A DNA stretch of 50,431 bases. It comes from Gammaproteobacteria bacterium (lineage in GTDB: Bacteria > Pseudomonadota > Gammaproteobacteria > Enterobacterales > Kangiellaceae). The notes under the pieces are model-generated. The model worked only from the letters and a program-made list of their open reading frames with translations. It did no database searches and was not told the DNA's origin. A program made the position numbers and the translations under genes. This document shows positions 35,269 to 44,692 of the stretch, piece by piece; position 1 is the stretch's first letter, and each line of letters starts with the position of its first letter. The stretch lies in the NCBI GenBank assembly GCA_013373545.1, contig JABXHQ010000037.1, forward strand, positions 1 through 50,431. Direction: 5' to 3'.

Positions 35269-36314
35269 TGAAGAAAAAAATTAAAGTTTTAATTGTCGAT
35301 GACTCAGCGCTAATCAAGCTCTTGCTCACCGAAATTCTGTCAAACGATGCTGAACTTGAAGTGGTAGGTGTTGCTTCCGATCCTTATGAAGCGCGCGAGA
35401 AAATTAAGCGCACGCAACCAGATGTCTTAACTTTGGATGTTGAAATGCCCAAAATGGATGGGTTGACGTTTCTGGCCAATTTGATGCGCCTAAGACCGAT
35501 GCCTGTTGTGATGATTTCGACCTTGACTGCTAACGGTGCAGAGGTGACGTTAAAAGCCCTTGAGTTAGGCGCATTTGACTTTGTTTGTAAGCCGGCAACG
35601 GATGTGAAGGGTAGTTTGAATGACTATGCCAATGAAATATGCGCTAAAGTCAAAGCAGCTGCTCGCTCGAATGTCATTCATTCTGAACCTTTGGGTAAAC
35701 GCGGTAAATCTATCACCGCGTCGAATAGTCAATCATCGATAAAATTGATTGCGATCGGTGCCTCAACTGGTGGCACAGAAGCTATCAAGGAAGTGATAAT
35801 CCGATTGCCCACGGATCTACCACCAATTTTAATCACGCAACACATTCCCGATGTTTTCTCTTCTTCTTATGCCAAGCGGCTCAACTCGTTAACCGAGTTA
35901 TCCGTAATTGAAGTGCGCGAGAAAATGCCGCTCAAGAATGGCTTTGTATATATTGCGCCAGGAGATGACCATTTGTTTGTATCGAAGCAAGGAGGCACTT
36001 TATACGCCAATATTAAAAAGACGGAGTTAGTGAATCGTCATCGCCCGAGCGTCGATGTACTGTTCGATTCAGTAGCCGACGTAGTGGGTAAAGACTCAAT
36101 AAATGTTATTTTGACCGGAATGGGGAGCGATGGCGCGAAAGGAATGCTTAAATTAAAGCAAACTGGAGCCGTTACATTAGCCCAAGACAAGGATAGCAGT
36201 GTGGTATGGGGGATGCCCGGCGCAGCCGTTAACTTAGACGCAGTTGGTGCGATTTACCCACTGGTTAAAATTCCTGAGGCGATTGTTTCGTACATAAAAC
36301 AAGCGAAAGTCTGA
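35268..36314 (+). CDS. cheB: Chemotaxis methylesterase CheB
   Basis: CheB (348 aa) has a receiver with D57 (LTLDVEMPKMDG) and a C-terminal methylesterase with the triad S166 (GASTGGTEA), H192 (TQHIP) and D288 (GMGSDGAKG). CheA-phosphorylated CheB removes receptor methyl groups and so balances CheR. It ends the chemotaxis cluster. The next 144 nt carry no clear terminator or promoter that I can support. Confidence 0.96.
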   Translation: MKKKIKVLIVDDSALIKLLLTEILSNDAELEVVGVASDPYEAREKIKRTQPDVLTLDVEMPKMDGLTFLANLMRLRPMPVVMISTLTANGAEVTLKALELGAFDFVCKPATDVKGSLNDYANEICAKVKAAARSNVIHSEPLGKRGKSITASNSQSSIKLIAIGASTGGTEAIKEVIIRLPTDLPPILITQHIPDVFSSSYAKRLNSLTELSVIEVREKMPLKNGFVYIAPGDDHLFVSKQGGTLYANIKKTELVNRHRPSVDVLFDSVADVVGKDSINVILTGMGSDGAKGMLKLKQTGAVTLAQDKDSSVVWGMPGAAVNLDAVGAIYPLVKIPEAIVSYIKQAKV

Positions 36315-36458
36315 CAAAGTTGTTTGCCTTGCCGACAGAAGGGAAAAATATTATCAATATTAAGTGCTTAGCCTTGCGGATTTAGCGGCATAAACTATAT
36401 TTAATTCAATAATATCGATTGCTTAAACCTATTTTGAATACCGAGTTGGAGTTGCGAA

Positions 36459-36758
36459 ATGTCAGTATCCAGTGTCAAATCCGGAGATGAACTGGTCATC
36501 AAGGTGTCAGGTAAGTTCGACTTTAGTTGCCATCAAGATTTTAGGGCAACCTACGAAGACTTACCTGAAAAGCCTGGTCAGTATAAGATTGACTTATCTG
36601 AGACCAGTTACCTGGACTCTTCGGCCTTAGGAATGCTGCTATTGTTAAGGGATTTCGCCGGCGGAGAAAGTTCGCAAGTTAAGATTGTGAATGCAAATAC
36701 TGAGATTAAAAAGATTCTATCGATCTCTAATTTCGAGCAGCTATTTACTATCGAGTGA
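36459..36758 (+). CDS. hsbA: STAS anti-sigma antagonist, HsbA-like
   Basis: A 99-aa STAS protein with the loop YLDSSALGMLLLL. S55 aligns with the phosphorylated Ser of SpoIIAA, and it directly precedes a receiver-PP2C-kinase protein. In Pseudomonas aeruginosa the homologous trio HptB-HsbR-HsbA works by partner switching. HsbR phosphorylates or dephosphorylates HsbA, and HsbA binds FlgM or a diguanylate cyclase, linking motility and biofilm. GGAG lies upstream of the ATG. The gene name is by synteny and pattern. Confidence 0.85.
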   Translation: MSVSSVKSGDELVIKVSGKFDFSCHQDFRATYEDLPEKPGQYKIDLSETSYLDSSALGMLLLLRDFAGGESSQVKIVNANTEIKKILSISNFEQLFTIE

Positions 36759-36797
36759 TAGTATGTAGTTTGCCTCGCGCATTCATCGGGTACCTTA

Positions 36798-38489
36798 GTG
36801 AAAATACTTATCGCAGAAGACAACTTCACTGATCGCCTAATTCTTAAAAAGTTAGTCGAAGCCCAGGGGCACAAGGTCATTGAAGCTGAAAATGGTCGTG
36901 TGGCTCTTGAGCGGATCCAAGAGTCGGTTCCTGATATTATTTTGCTCGATGCAATAATGCCCGAAGTAGACGGTTTTGCAGTCGCCAAAGCGGTCAAAAG
37001 TGAATATCCAGAACGTTATATCCCAATCATATTTATTACATCGCTCACAGAGAGTGAATCCTACGTAAAGTGCATCGACGCCGGCGGAGATGACTTTTTT
37101 CCAAAACCTTTTAACAAAGTGGTTTTGCAAGCGAAAATATCGGCTTTTGGGCGTGCCAAGAATCTTTATCAGACGGTTATGGATCAGAAGAAGGAAATTG
37201 AATTTCATTCTGAGCACCTTATTCAAGAGCAGCAAGTCGCCAAGAAAATATTTGATAACATTGCGCACAAAGGCGCGCTCGCTGAGCCCTATATTCAGTA
37301 TTCGGTTTCACCCATGTCGATCTTTAATGGCGATATTTTACTGGCTGCAAAACGCCCACTTGGTGGCATTAATATCTTTCTGGGAGATTTCACTGGTCAT
37401 GGTCTACCGGCTTCAATTGGAGCTATGCCTGCGAGTGATATATTTTTTGGTATGACCAGTAAAGGATTCGAGCTTTATGAAATTGTCCAGGAGTTGAACC
37501 TCCGATTACATAATATATTACCGACGGGATTTTTTTGTTGCGCGGTGGTCGCTGAAATCGATTTTGAAGAGAATAGTTTGAAACTCTGGAATGGCGGTTT
37601 GCCCGATGCATACGTTTTAAACCGTAATACAGGCCAAGTTCAAGAGCTTCCTTCGAACCACTTGCCGCTGGGAATTTTGTCGCAAGAACAATTTAAAGCC
37701 AACCTCGACGTACGCAGCTTTGAAGATGGTGAAAGTTTGTTTGTCTATTCCGATGGTGTTACCGAAGCTGAGAACTCCGCGGGCGAGTTGTTAGGGCGAG
37801 ATCGGTTGTTGGTAGCACTTTGCGAAGGGGTCTCGGAGGGACGTGGATTTGACTGTGTAACCAACACCATCAAAGATTTTGTTGGCGAGTATGAGCAAGG
37901 TGATGATATTACTTATATCGAAGTAAAAAATCACAAAGAGTTAAATTATCAAGTCGAGACGGAAGTGTCACAAACCTATGCTATTTCTGGGCCTAGTGAT
38001 AGTAGTATCGAGTTAAATTTAGGGCCGAAATCACTCAAGAGTTTCAATCCATTACCGACGTTATCGCAACACCTGATGGAAATCGGAAGTTTGCGCAGCT
38101 TTAGAACTCAAATATTAACGATATTAACAGAACTTTATTCAAACAGTTTAGAACATGGCGTGCTCGGCCTAAGCTCTGAATTAAAAAAGTCGGCCGATGG
38201 TTTTGGTGAGTATTATCGACAGCGAGAGCAGCGTTTAAAAGAATTGTCTAGCGGATATGTTCAGATCAAAATAAAGCATGAAGAGATTGAACGTGGTGGA
38301 CTGTTGACCATTAATTTTAATGATAGTGGTCGAGGGTTCGATTACCAAAACTTACAAAAGTCCTTTAAACAAAAGTATCTCAGTGGTCGTGGTTATCCGC
38401 TGATTAATCAATTGGCGGATTCGTTAACATTTAGCGATGGCGGCCGCTCAGTAACGGTTTGTTTCAAGTGGAATGTGGAAGACGTTTAA
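36798..38489 (+). CDS. hsbR: Receiver-PP2C phosphatase-HATPase regulator, HsbR-like
   Basis: A 563-aa three-domain protein (GTG start). The receiver (1-120) has D51 in IILLDAIMPEVDG. The PP2C/SpoIIE phosphatase (about 160-375) has FLGDFTGHGLPASIGAMPASDIFF and the metal motif VYSDGVTEAEN. The C-terminal kinase-like HATPase (about 420-560) has ELYSNSLEHGVLGL and NDSGRGFDY. This matches the HsbR arrangement of an anti-sigma-like kinase with antagonistic phosphatase. It sits between its likely STAS substrate and a likely HPt phospho-donor. Confidence 0.9.
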   Translation: MKILIAEDNFTDRLILKKLVEAQGHKVIEAENGRVALERIQESVPDIILLDAIMPEVDGFAVAKAVKSEYPERYIPIIFITSLTESESYVKCIDAGGDDFFPKPFNKVVLQAKISAFGRAKNLYQTVMDQKKEIEFHSEHLIQEQQVAKKIFDNIAHKGALAEPYIQYSVSPMSIFNGDILLAAKRPLGGINIFLGDFTGHGLPASIGAMPASDIFFGMTSKGFELYEIVQELNLRLHNILPTGFFCCAVVAEIDFEENSLKLWNGGLPDAYVLNRNTGQVQELPSNHLPLGILSQEQFKANLDVRSFEDGESLFVYSDGVTEAENSAGELLGRDRLLVALCEGVSEGRGFDCVTNTIKDFVGEYEQGDDITYIEVKNHKELNYQVETEVSQTYAISGPSDSSIELNLGPKSLKSFNPLPTLSQHLMEIGSLRSFRTQILTILTELYSNSLEHGVLGLSSELKKSADGFGEYYRQREQRLKELSSGYVQIKIKHEEIERGGLLTINFNDSGRGFDYQNLQKSFKQKYLSGRGYPLINQLADSLTFSDGGRSVTVCFKWNVEDV

Positions 38490-38551
38490 TTATTTAAATA
38501 GGCTGTATATAATCAATCAGACTTAACAGAAGAATGTAAGCTAGGTACCCA

Positions 38552-38869
38552 ATGAAAGAAACGGTTGAACAATTAAAAGAATTACTAGGCGCTGACTTTT
38601 CCGAATTAGTTTCGGCGTTTGAAAATGATAATCGTATGCATATCGATAAGATTAAGCTGGCCTTGGCGAACGGCGATGCAGCTACAGTAGCCAGTGAGGC
38701 ACACAGTATCAAAGGCGCCAGTAGTAATTTGGGGGCGGTTGAATTAGCCGAAAAATGTCAATTGCTAGAAACTGCCGGTAAAAATAATGATCTCCCCAGT
38801 GACGATAGTTTAGTGACCGAAATTGAAGCCCTGTTTAATCAAGCGGTGGCTATTTTACATCAAGCATAA
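38552..38869 (+). CDS. hptB: Histidine phosphotransfer protein, HptB-like
   Basis: A 105-aa single HPt domain with phospho-acceptor H51 in EAHSIKGASSNLGAVELAEKC. It is expected to pass phosphate from hybrid kinases elsewhere in the genome to the receiver of the HsbR-like protein upstream. It is separated from that gene by 62 nt and followed by fliK. Confidence 0.88.
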   Translation: MKETVEQLKELLGADFSELVSAFENDNRMHIDKIKLALANGDAATVASEAHSIKGASSNLGAVELAEKCQLLETAGKNNDLPSDDSLVTEIEALFNQAVAILHQA

Positions 38870-38889
38870 TACTGGTATTACTCTTGCAT
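38870..38889 (+). promoter_or_regulatory. Sigma-54 type promoter of fliK
   Basis: TGGTATTACTCTTGCA has GG at 38874-38875, 10 nt, then GC at 38886-38887. The -24 element is less conserved than in the other sites. Predicted start near 38899, within an 8-bp inverted repeat at 38894-38918, before the GTG of fliK. Confidence 0.45.
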
Positions 38890-38934
38890 CTGGTTCGTTA
38901 ATATTATTGGTTAACGAATCAAGGGTGCTCCAAA

Positions 38935-40296
38935 GTGACACAATTTCCAGCCTCCGATCTCGGACTTTTTAAATTTTTATCCAGCCCAAAAGCCTTGCAA
39001 AACGGTCTTGAATTAGCATCGGGTGATGATAGTAACTCATTGATATTTAATCAAATAATCTCTGATGAGATGTTGTTTTCTAAAAAGCCATCGGCCCATG
39101 TTGAAATGCTACCTGCCACCGTAGCCAGCGTGCTTCCGGACAATCCAGAGGATGCTCCAAGCACCTCATTTGAGCTGTTTGACGGCAATCTGTTGCCGCT
39201 CTCAGCAGTCGATCAAGCCACGAAGCTCGACGATTCAAGCAAAATGTCGGAGCTTCCTGAAGAAATTCGACTTGATTTAGCGGCGATTACTCATGAACAG
39301 CACCCTACGCAGGCGGCGAACTGGCAAGCCGTTACTGTCGCAGCGCCAAAGTCTGACTTGGAAATCGAGGTTAGCAAAGATATAGCATTCATGCGGCCAA
39401 CTTCGGTATCAGCTAACCTGAATGGTCAGCAACCCAGTGCAGTGAACCTTCGCCCTGAAGTGGCTGGGGCAGTATCCGGAGGGACTGCTTCTTCTAATCA
39501 ATTGGCGGCGGCATCATTAATCGTTGATGAGGCAATGCTAAAGGTAGGGGTAAAAATGGAACCTACCATCGATCAAGCTCAAGCTTTGCGGCAGATCTAC
39601 CAAGAAATGGGAGCTGATGCTGAAGCTTTTCGCCGCAATTTTAGTGAGCAATTTAAAGCGCAATTGAACCAAACCCAATTAAATCAAACGCAAGTAAGCT
39701 CGGCTAACTTAGCCGCCAACAATAGTTTGAGCAGCACATTGAGCCAAACCATTAGTGCGATGCGCTTAGTGGTTGAAAGTCAAAAGGTTAACTCGGTTGA
39801 AAACGAGTCAGGGAGCACAGGATTGCAAGCCTTGTCTGCGCTGCGTGATTCTGGACTCTCCGCGACTGCTGCAGCTCAGCCTCCCACACTAGCACTCCAT
39901 TCGCGCCAGTGGCAGGGGCAATTTTCGCAAATTATCAACTGGATGAATCAGCGCGGAATTGAACAAGCTGAAATCAAGTTGGACCCACAGGAATTGGGGC
40001 CGATCAACCTAAGATTGACCCACCAAAATGGCGAAGTTCAGCTGGTAGCCCATGCGCAGCATGCTCAAACTCGCGAGCTATTAGAAATGAACCAAGAGCG
40101 CTTACGCGAGATGCTACAACAAAATGGTATTCAGCTCGGGCAATTTGATGTTCGTGAAGACCGCAAACAATCCGAGCAGCAATCGTCACACTCAGAGCAT
40201 GTAACCGGTGCCAACGCATCCGAGTCGGAAGGCGCCGAAGAGGTGTTGACTAGCCGCACGGTAAGTTCGACTTCATTGCTGGACCTGTTTGCTTGA
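38935..40296 (+). CDS. fliK: Hook-length control protein FliK
   Basis: FliK (453 aa, GTG start) is the secreted ruler that switches export from hook to filament subunits. The N-terminal two thirds are low-complexity Ala/Ser/Gln-rich, as usual. The C-terminal switch domain (about 320-415) has IEQAEIKLDPQELGPINLRL and LLEMNQERLREMLQQNGIQLG. The stop is followed by 267 nt that hold the fliL promoter. Confidence 0.93.
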   Translation: MTQFPASDLGLFKFLSSPKALQNGLELASGDDSNSLIFNQIISDEMLFSKKPSAHVEMLPATVASVLPDNPEDAPSTSFELFDGNLLPLSAVDQATKLDDSSKMSELPEEIRLDLAAITHEQHPTQAANWQAVTVAAPKSDLEIEVSKDIAFMRPTSVSANLNGQQPSAVNLRPEVAGAVSGGTASSNQLAAASLIVDEAMLKVGVKMEPTIDQAQALRQIYQEMGADAEAFRRNFSEQFKAQLNQTQLNQTQVSSANLAANNSLSSTLSQTISAMRLVVESQKVNSVENESGSTGLQALSALRDSGLSATAAAQPPTLALHSRQWQGQFSQIINWMNQRGIEQAEIKLDPQELGPINLRLTHQNGEVQLVAHAQHAQTRELLEMNQERLREMLQQNGIQLGQFDVREDRKQSEQQSSHSEHVTGANASESEGAEEVLTSRTVSSTSLLDLFA

Positions 40297-40485
40297 GCGT
40301 ATTTTACCCGCTCGTGATAGCAATCCCGTCTGACTGTTCTATGCTTCTATACTGATGGTATGGAAGCGCATGTCGTAACTTTGGCACTTGATAGATTTTT
40401 CTTCTTAATTACTTGTTTTTGCCTGTCAAATATTCGTCGCATCCTTCTATCTATCTGATTTTAAACAATAAATACGCTTTAAATT

Positions 40486-40505
40486 TAATGGCATTATGTT
40501 TGCTT
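40486..40505 (+). promoter_or_regulatory. Sigma-54 promoter of the fliL operon
   Basis: TGGCATTATGTTTGCT has GG at 40490-40491, 10 nt, then GC at 40502-40503. Predicted start near 40515, 49 nt before the fliL ATG. It would drive fliLMNOPQR-flhB. Confidence 0.72.
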
Positions 40506-40563
40506 TACTCTTTGCGGTTAAAAGTGTTTAGCAACTGGCCAAAGTATACGTTGGGAGAATTCA

Positions 40564-41073
40564 ATGGCTGATGACAATCAAGAACTCGAGCTCGATGTCG
40601 AAGAAAAGGGTGGTAAAGGCAAGTTGCTGATTATCATTGCGGCGGCAGTGTTAGTAATTGGTGGTGGCTTGGCTGCTTGGTTTTTGATGTCGGGGGATGA
40701 CGAGGAGGTCAGTACCGAAACGGAGACTGAGCAACCGGCCGAAGATATAAAAAGCCCGGCGATTTACGTAGGGGTACCTGAGGCGATTATTTCACCGCTT
40801 TCGGGATCCAGTCGCAATCGCATGGTGCAGATCAAAATGAGCTTTATGGTGCGCAGCCCGGAATCGGAAGACTTGGTTAAAAAACATATGCCACGTCTGA
40901 AAAATGATTTGCTGGTCTTGGTGAGTGGTGCGGATGCTGACGAAGCCATCACACCCGAGGGGCGCAAGAAATTACAACAAGCGTGTTTGGAAACTGCTCG
41001 GGCGACCATGAAGTCCCTCGAGGGGGCTGAGCATATCGAACAAGTTCTTTTTGTCAGTTTTGTGATGCAATAA
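40564..41073 (+). CDS. fliL: Basal body-associated protein FliL
   Basis: FliL (169 aa) is a single-pass inner-membrane protein that surrounds the stator. One membrane helix lies at about residues 21-43 (LLIIIAAAVLVIGGGLAAWFLM), after an acidic cytoplasmic start. A periplasmic domain follows, ending VLFVSFVMQ. GGGAG lies upstream of the ATG. fliM starts 2 nt after its stop. Confidence 0.94.
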   Translation: MADDNQELELDVEEKGGKGKLLIIIAAAVLVIGGGLAAWFLMSGDDEEVSTETETEQPAEDIKSPAIYVGVPEAIISPLSGSSRNRMVQIKMSFMVRSPESEDLVKKHMPRLKNDLLVLVSGADADEAITPEGRKKLQQACLETARATMKSLEGAEHIEQVLFVSFVMQ

Positions 41074-41075
41074 TT

Positions 41076-42086
41076 ATGGTTACTGATCTATTAAGTCAAG
41101 ACGAGATTGATGCGCTATTACATGGCGTGGACGATGGTGATATCGAGGTCGATGAGACTGAGTCGGCGCCAGGAGAGGCCACGCCCTACGACTTTACTTC
41201 GCAAGATCGTATTGTTCGTGGGCGCATGCCAACGCTGGAAATGATCAATGAGCGGTTTGCGAGACACATGCGTATTAGTTTATTCAACTTAATGCGTCGT
41301 AGTGCTGATATTTCAATTAACGGAATCCAAATGATTAAGTTTGGTGAATACGTTCATAGTCTATTTGTTCCCACCTCATTGAATATGGTGCGCATACGCC
41401 CGCTACGGGGAACGGCTTTATTCACGCTTGAAGCAAAACTAGTGTTTATTTTGGTTGATAATTTTTTTGGTGGAGATGGACGTTTTCACGCCAAAATTGA
41501 AGGTCGCGAATTTACGCCAACCGAGCGACGAATTATTCAAATTTTATTAGAGCAGTCTTTTATCGATTTGAAAGAAGCATGGTCTCCCGTTATGAAAGTC
41601 GATTTTGAGTATATGGATTCAGAGGTAAACCCTGCTTTAGCGACTATTGTTAGCCCTTCAGAAGTCGTTGTGGTTTGCAGCTTTCATATTGAGTTAGATG
41701 GCGGCGGTGGCAACTTCCATGTAACGATGCCTTATTCAATGATTGAACCTATCCGTGAAAAATTGGATGCCGGTGTACAAAGTGACCGCGATGATATTGA
41801 CTCGCGTTGGACGGAAGCACTGAAAGAAGAAGTTATGAGTGCTGAAGTTGAACTGAGCTCAACCTTGCTGCAAAAACAAGTCACTTTAAAAGATGTAATG
41901 AAATTTAAGGCTGGCGATATTATACCCGTTGAGTTACCGAATAAAGTTGTCGTTGATGTGGGTGGATTGCCGTCTTTTCGAGCGAAATATGGGCAATCGA
42001 AAGACAAGGCTGCACTAAAAATCATTGAACAAATTCCACGTAGTCACATAACGCGAGCATTAGTTGAGGATATTGAAGATGAGTGA
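41076..42086 (+). CDS. fliM: Motor switch protein FliM
   Basis: FliM (336 aa) is the C-ring protein that binds phospho-CheY. The N-terminal CheY-binding peptide is present as DLLSQDEIDALLHGV. The middle domain shows RGRMPTLEMINERFARHMRISLFNLMRR, and the C-terminal SpoA domain includes LKDVMKFKAGDIIPVELP. It overlaps fliN by 8 nt in an ATGAGTGA arrangement, the same type seen at fliF-fliG. Confidence 0.97.
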   Translation: MVTDLLSQDEIDALLHGVDDGDIEVDETESAPGEATPYDFTSQDRIVRGRMPTLEMINERFARHMRISLFNLMRRSADISINGIQMIKFGEYVHSLFVPTSLNMVRIRPLRGTALFTLEAKLVFILVDNFFGGDGRFHAKIEGREFTPTERRIIQILLEQSFIDLKEAWSPVMKVDFEYMDSEVNPALATIVSPSEVVVVCSFHIELDGGGGNFHVTMPYSMIEPIREKLDAGVQSDRDDIDSRWTEALKEEVMSAEVELSSTLLQKQVTLKDVMKFKAGDIIPVELPNKVVVDVGGLPSFRAKYGQSKDKAALKIIEQIPRSHITRALVEDIEDE

Positions 42087-42465
42087 AGAGAACGATGTGA
42101 ATCAAGATGAAATGGCAGATGAGTGGGCCGCTGCGATGGCAGAACAAGACGAAACGGAAGCCGCTCCACTGGACAATCTTAAAGATGAAGGCTCATCGGT
42201 CAAAAACGAAAATTTAGATGTCATTCTAGAGATCCCGGTTACGCTTTCAATGGAAGTAGGGCGTACCAATATTGCCATTCGAAACCTTTTGCAATTGAAT
42301 CAAGGTTCCGTGGTTGAACTTGATCGGCTTGCGGGTGAGCCACTTGATGTTTTAGTAAATGGCACCTTAATCGCGCACGGTGAAGTTGTAGTGGTAAACG
42401 AAAAATATGGCATTCGTTTAACCGATGTCATGAGCCCAAGTGAGCGTATAAAAAAGTTGAAATAA
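42079..42465 (+). CDS. fliN: Motor switch protein FliN
   Basis: FliN (128 aa from ATG 42079, with GAGGA upstream; an in-frame TTG at 42064 is rejected). An acidic N-terminal half precedes the SpoA domain: LDVILEIPVTLSMEVGRTNIAIRNLLQLNQGSVVELDRLAGEP. It shares 1 nt with fliO (TAATG). Confidence 0.97.
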   Translation: MSEENDVNQDEMADEWAAAMAEQDETEAAPLDNLKDEGSSVKNENLDVILEIPVTLSMEVGRTNIAIRNLLQLNQGSVVELDRLAGEPLDVLVNGTLIAHGEVVVVNEKYGIRLTDVMSPSERIKKLK

Positions 42466-42887
42466 TGAAAAATTTTCTATCGACAATGATACTCCCTGTG
42501 ATCAGCTCTGAAGTGATTGCAACGAACAGTGGAAAGTTTACTCCAACGGCCAGTTCATCGTTACTCTCCGTCGCCGTAGCGCTTGTATTTATCTTGTTGA
42601 TAATTTTTGCTTGCGCTTGGATATTACGCCGAGTTAGTGGTCAAGGAATGGGGAAAAATCAATTAATTAAAATTAAGTCAACACAAATGCTCGGTGCGAA
42701 AGAACGTTTAGTAGTAATTGAAGTGGATGACAAAATTCTGCTACTTGGTGTTACGCCCAATAGTATAAACAAAATTGAACAGCTCTCTTCGCAATGCCTA
42801 AATGTTTTAGATGAGCAGTCCTCGATGAGCTTTCAATCTGCTTTCAAAGCTCAGTTACAAAAAACACTTGGTAATAAGCATGATTAG
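42465..42887 (+). CDS. fliO: Flagellar export component FliO
   Basis: FliO (140 aa) assists assembly of the FliP ring in the export gate. It has a single membrane helix at about residues 32-54 ([19 protein letters not shown]) and the family segment [31 protein letters not shown]. Overlaps fliP by 8 nt. Confidence 0.93.
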   Translation: MKNFLSTMILPVISSEVIATNSGKFTPTASSSLLSVAVALVFILLIIFACAWILRRVSGQGMGKNQLIKIKSTQMLGAKERLVVIEVDDKILLLGVTPNSINKIEQLSSQCLNVLDEQSSMSFQSAFKAQLQKTLGNKHD

Positions 42888-43635
42888 AAAACTGCTAAAA
42901 GCACTCGCAGTATGCTCCGTTTTTATTGCCGCACCTACATTTGCGCAAGAAGCATCGGGTATCTTACCTGCGGTTAAAGTTGTGACATCAAGTGATGGAT
43001 CACAAGAATATTCAGTGACCCTACAAATTCTTATTTTGATGACAATGCTGACATTCTTGCCAGCGATTATCATCATGATGACTAGTTTTATTCGTATCTC
43101 AGTAGTGTTTGCGATTTTGCGTCAGGCGTTAGGATTGCAACAAACGCCATCCAATCAAATTCTTATTGGGTTAACTTTGTTTTTATCCTTTTTTATAATG
43201 TCGCCGGTAATTTCGGAAGTAAACGACCAAGCTGTCCAGCCCTATCTAAATGAACAGATTACCTCAACGCAAGCTTTGGAGATTGCACAAGGTCCATTTC
43301 GATCTTTTATGTTGGCGCAAGTGCGTGAAAATGATTTGGTTATGTTTGCCGATATTGCTGAATATGCACTCGATCCGGCTGGGTACGATGAAGTTCCCTT
43401 TACTATTTTAGTTCCGGCATTTATTACGAGTGAGCTTAAAACTGCGTTTCAAATAGGTTTTCTAATATTCATTCCCTTTCTGGTTATCGATTTAGTAATC
43501 GCAAGTATCCTAATGGCAATGGGGATGATGATGCTTTCACCAATGGTCGTTTCTTTGCCTTTTAAAATAATGCTGTTTGTATTAATCGACGGCTGGGCAC
43601 TTATCGTTGGTACCTTGGCTAATAGTTTTGGATAA
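42880..43635 (+). CDS. fliP: Flagellar export gate protein FliP
   Basis: FliP (251 aa from ATG 42880; an upstream TTG at 42868 is rejected) forms the export gate core. It has a cleavable signal peptide (ending about TFA-Q) and four membrane helices, with [32 protein letters not shown] and the C-terminal [22 protein letters not shown], both highly conserved. Confidence 0.97.
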   Translation: MIRKLLKALAVCSVFIAAPTFAQEASGILPAVKVVTSSDGSQEYSVTLQILILMTMLTFLPAIIIMMTSFIRISVVFAILRQALGLQQTPSNQILIGLTLFLSFFIMSPVISEVNDQAVQPYLNEQITSTQALEIAQGPFRSFMLAQVRENDLVMFADIAEYALDPAGYDEVPFTILVPAFITSELKTAFQIGFLIFIPFLVIDLVIASILMAMGMMMLSPMVVSLPFKIMLFVLIDGWALIVGTLANSFG

Positions 43636-43640
43636 CAATT

Positions 43641-43910
43641 ATGACACCAGAGATAGTCGTCGATGTTTTCAGTCAAGCTTTCGGGCTGGTAATTTTATTG
43701 GCAGGCTTTATTCTACTGCCGGGTCTAGTGATAGGTTTAATCATTGCTATCTTTCAAGCTGCAACCAGCATCAATGAGCAAACCTTAACCTTTCTACCGC
43801 GTTTACTCGTCACTTTATTGACACTGTCTTTTCTCGGTCATTGGATGGTCGGGAACTTGGTTGATTTTGCCACAACGCTATATACCAGCATTCCTGAATT
43901 AATCGGCTAA
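43641..43910 (+). CDS. fliQ: Flagellar export gate protein FliQ
   Basis: FliQ (89 aa) is a two-helix membrane protein of the export gate. It contains LPGLVIGLIIAIFQAATSINEQTLTFLPRL, the family signature. It lies 5 nt after fliP and shares 1 nt with fliR. Confidence 0.97.
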   Translation: MTPEIVVDVFSQAFGLVILLAGFILLPGLVIGLIIAIFQAATSINEQTLTFLPRLLVTLLTLSFLGHWMVGNLVDFATTLYTSIPELIG

Positions 43911-44689
43911 TGGTTATTGAGTTCTCTGCAATCAACGAATGGCTGTCGAGCTATATCCTTCCTTTTTGTCGAATTGCTGGCATGCTGATGTCGATGGTGA
44001 TCATCGGAACTCGGTCGGTTAGCCCACGCACGCGAATGTTTCTTGCGTTGAGTATCACTGTGGTAGCCGCGCCGATGATTCCGGCAAGCTACACGATTGA
44101 ACTGTTTAGTTTTGCTGCGGTGATTGAGATTGCCATTCAAACTCTCATTGGCGTGGCGATAGGTTATTTAACACGAGTGGTTTTCGAAACCTTCATAATT
44201 GCTGGGCAAGTGATTGCGATGCAAACTGGCCTAGGTTTTGCTTCTTTAGTTGATCAGAATACAGGTGTCAGTGTTCCGACGCTTGGCCAGATGTTTGTGA
44301 TGATGGCAACACTCATTTTTTTGGCGCTCGATGGTCATCTTAAATTAATTGAAATTATTATTATGAGCTTTGAATCACTACCGATAACAGAATCTGAGTA
44401 TTTTTTTGTCAATCTCGATCGCTTGATTGACTGGACCGGATTAATGTTTACCGCGGCTTTTATGATGGTGTTATCGGCAATCGTTGCATTGTTAGTCATG
44501 AACCTAAGTTTAGGGGTTATGACTCGTTCAGCACCACAACTTAATATTTTTGCGGTTGGATTTCCGATTATGACCGTTGTCGGCATGACCATTATTTGGT
44601 TCTTGTTGAAAAGCTTTTTACCGCACTTTATTGCGCAAATTGAATCCGGTCAAAGTATGGCCTGTGAATTATTGTTTATGGAGTGCTAG
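43910..44689 (+). CDS. fliR: Flagellar export gate protein FliR
   Basis: FliR (259 aa) has about six membrane segments and completes the FliPQR gate. Conserved patterns include GQVIAMQTGLGFASLVDQNTGVSVPTLGQ and LMNLSLGVMTRSAPQLNIFAVGFP. flhB follows after 3 nt. Confidence 0.96.
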   Translation: MVIEFSAINEWLSSYILPFCRIAGMLMSMVIIGTRSVSPRTRMFLALSITVVAAPMIPASYTIELFSFAAVIEIAIQTLIGVAIGYLTRVVFETFIIAGQVIAMQTGLGFASLVDQNTGVSVPTLGQMFVMMATLIFLALDGHLKLIEIIIMSFESLPITESEYFFVNLDRLIDWTGLMFTAAFMMVLSAIVALLVMNLSLGVMTRSAPQLNIFAVGFPIMTVVGMTIIWFLLKSFLPHFIAQIESGQSMACELLFMEC

Positions 44690-44692
44690 GCG

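Noticed and set aside
36315-36458. Promoter for the HsbA-like gene
   Set aside because: Several AT-rich hexamers are present but none has both elements at proper spacing for sigma-70, sigma-54 or sigma-28.
38894-38918. 8-bp inverted repeat TTCGTTAA / TTAACGAA before fliK as a terminator
   Set aside because: No T run follows on the plus strand and the stem is AT-rich; it overlaps the predicted fliK start instead.
40390-40410. TTTGGCACTTG upstream of fliL as a sigma-54 site
   Set aside because: The -24 part is good but there is no GC 10 nt after the GG; the true match is at 40486-40505.
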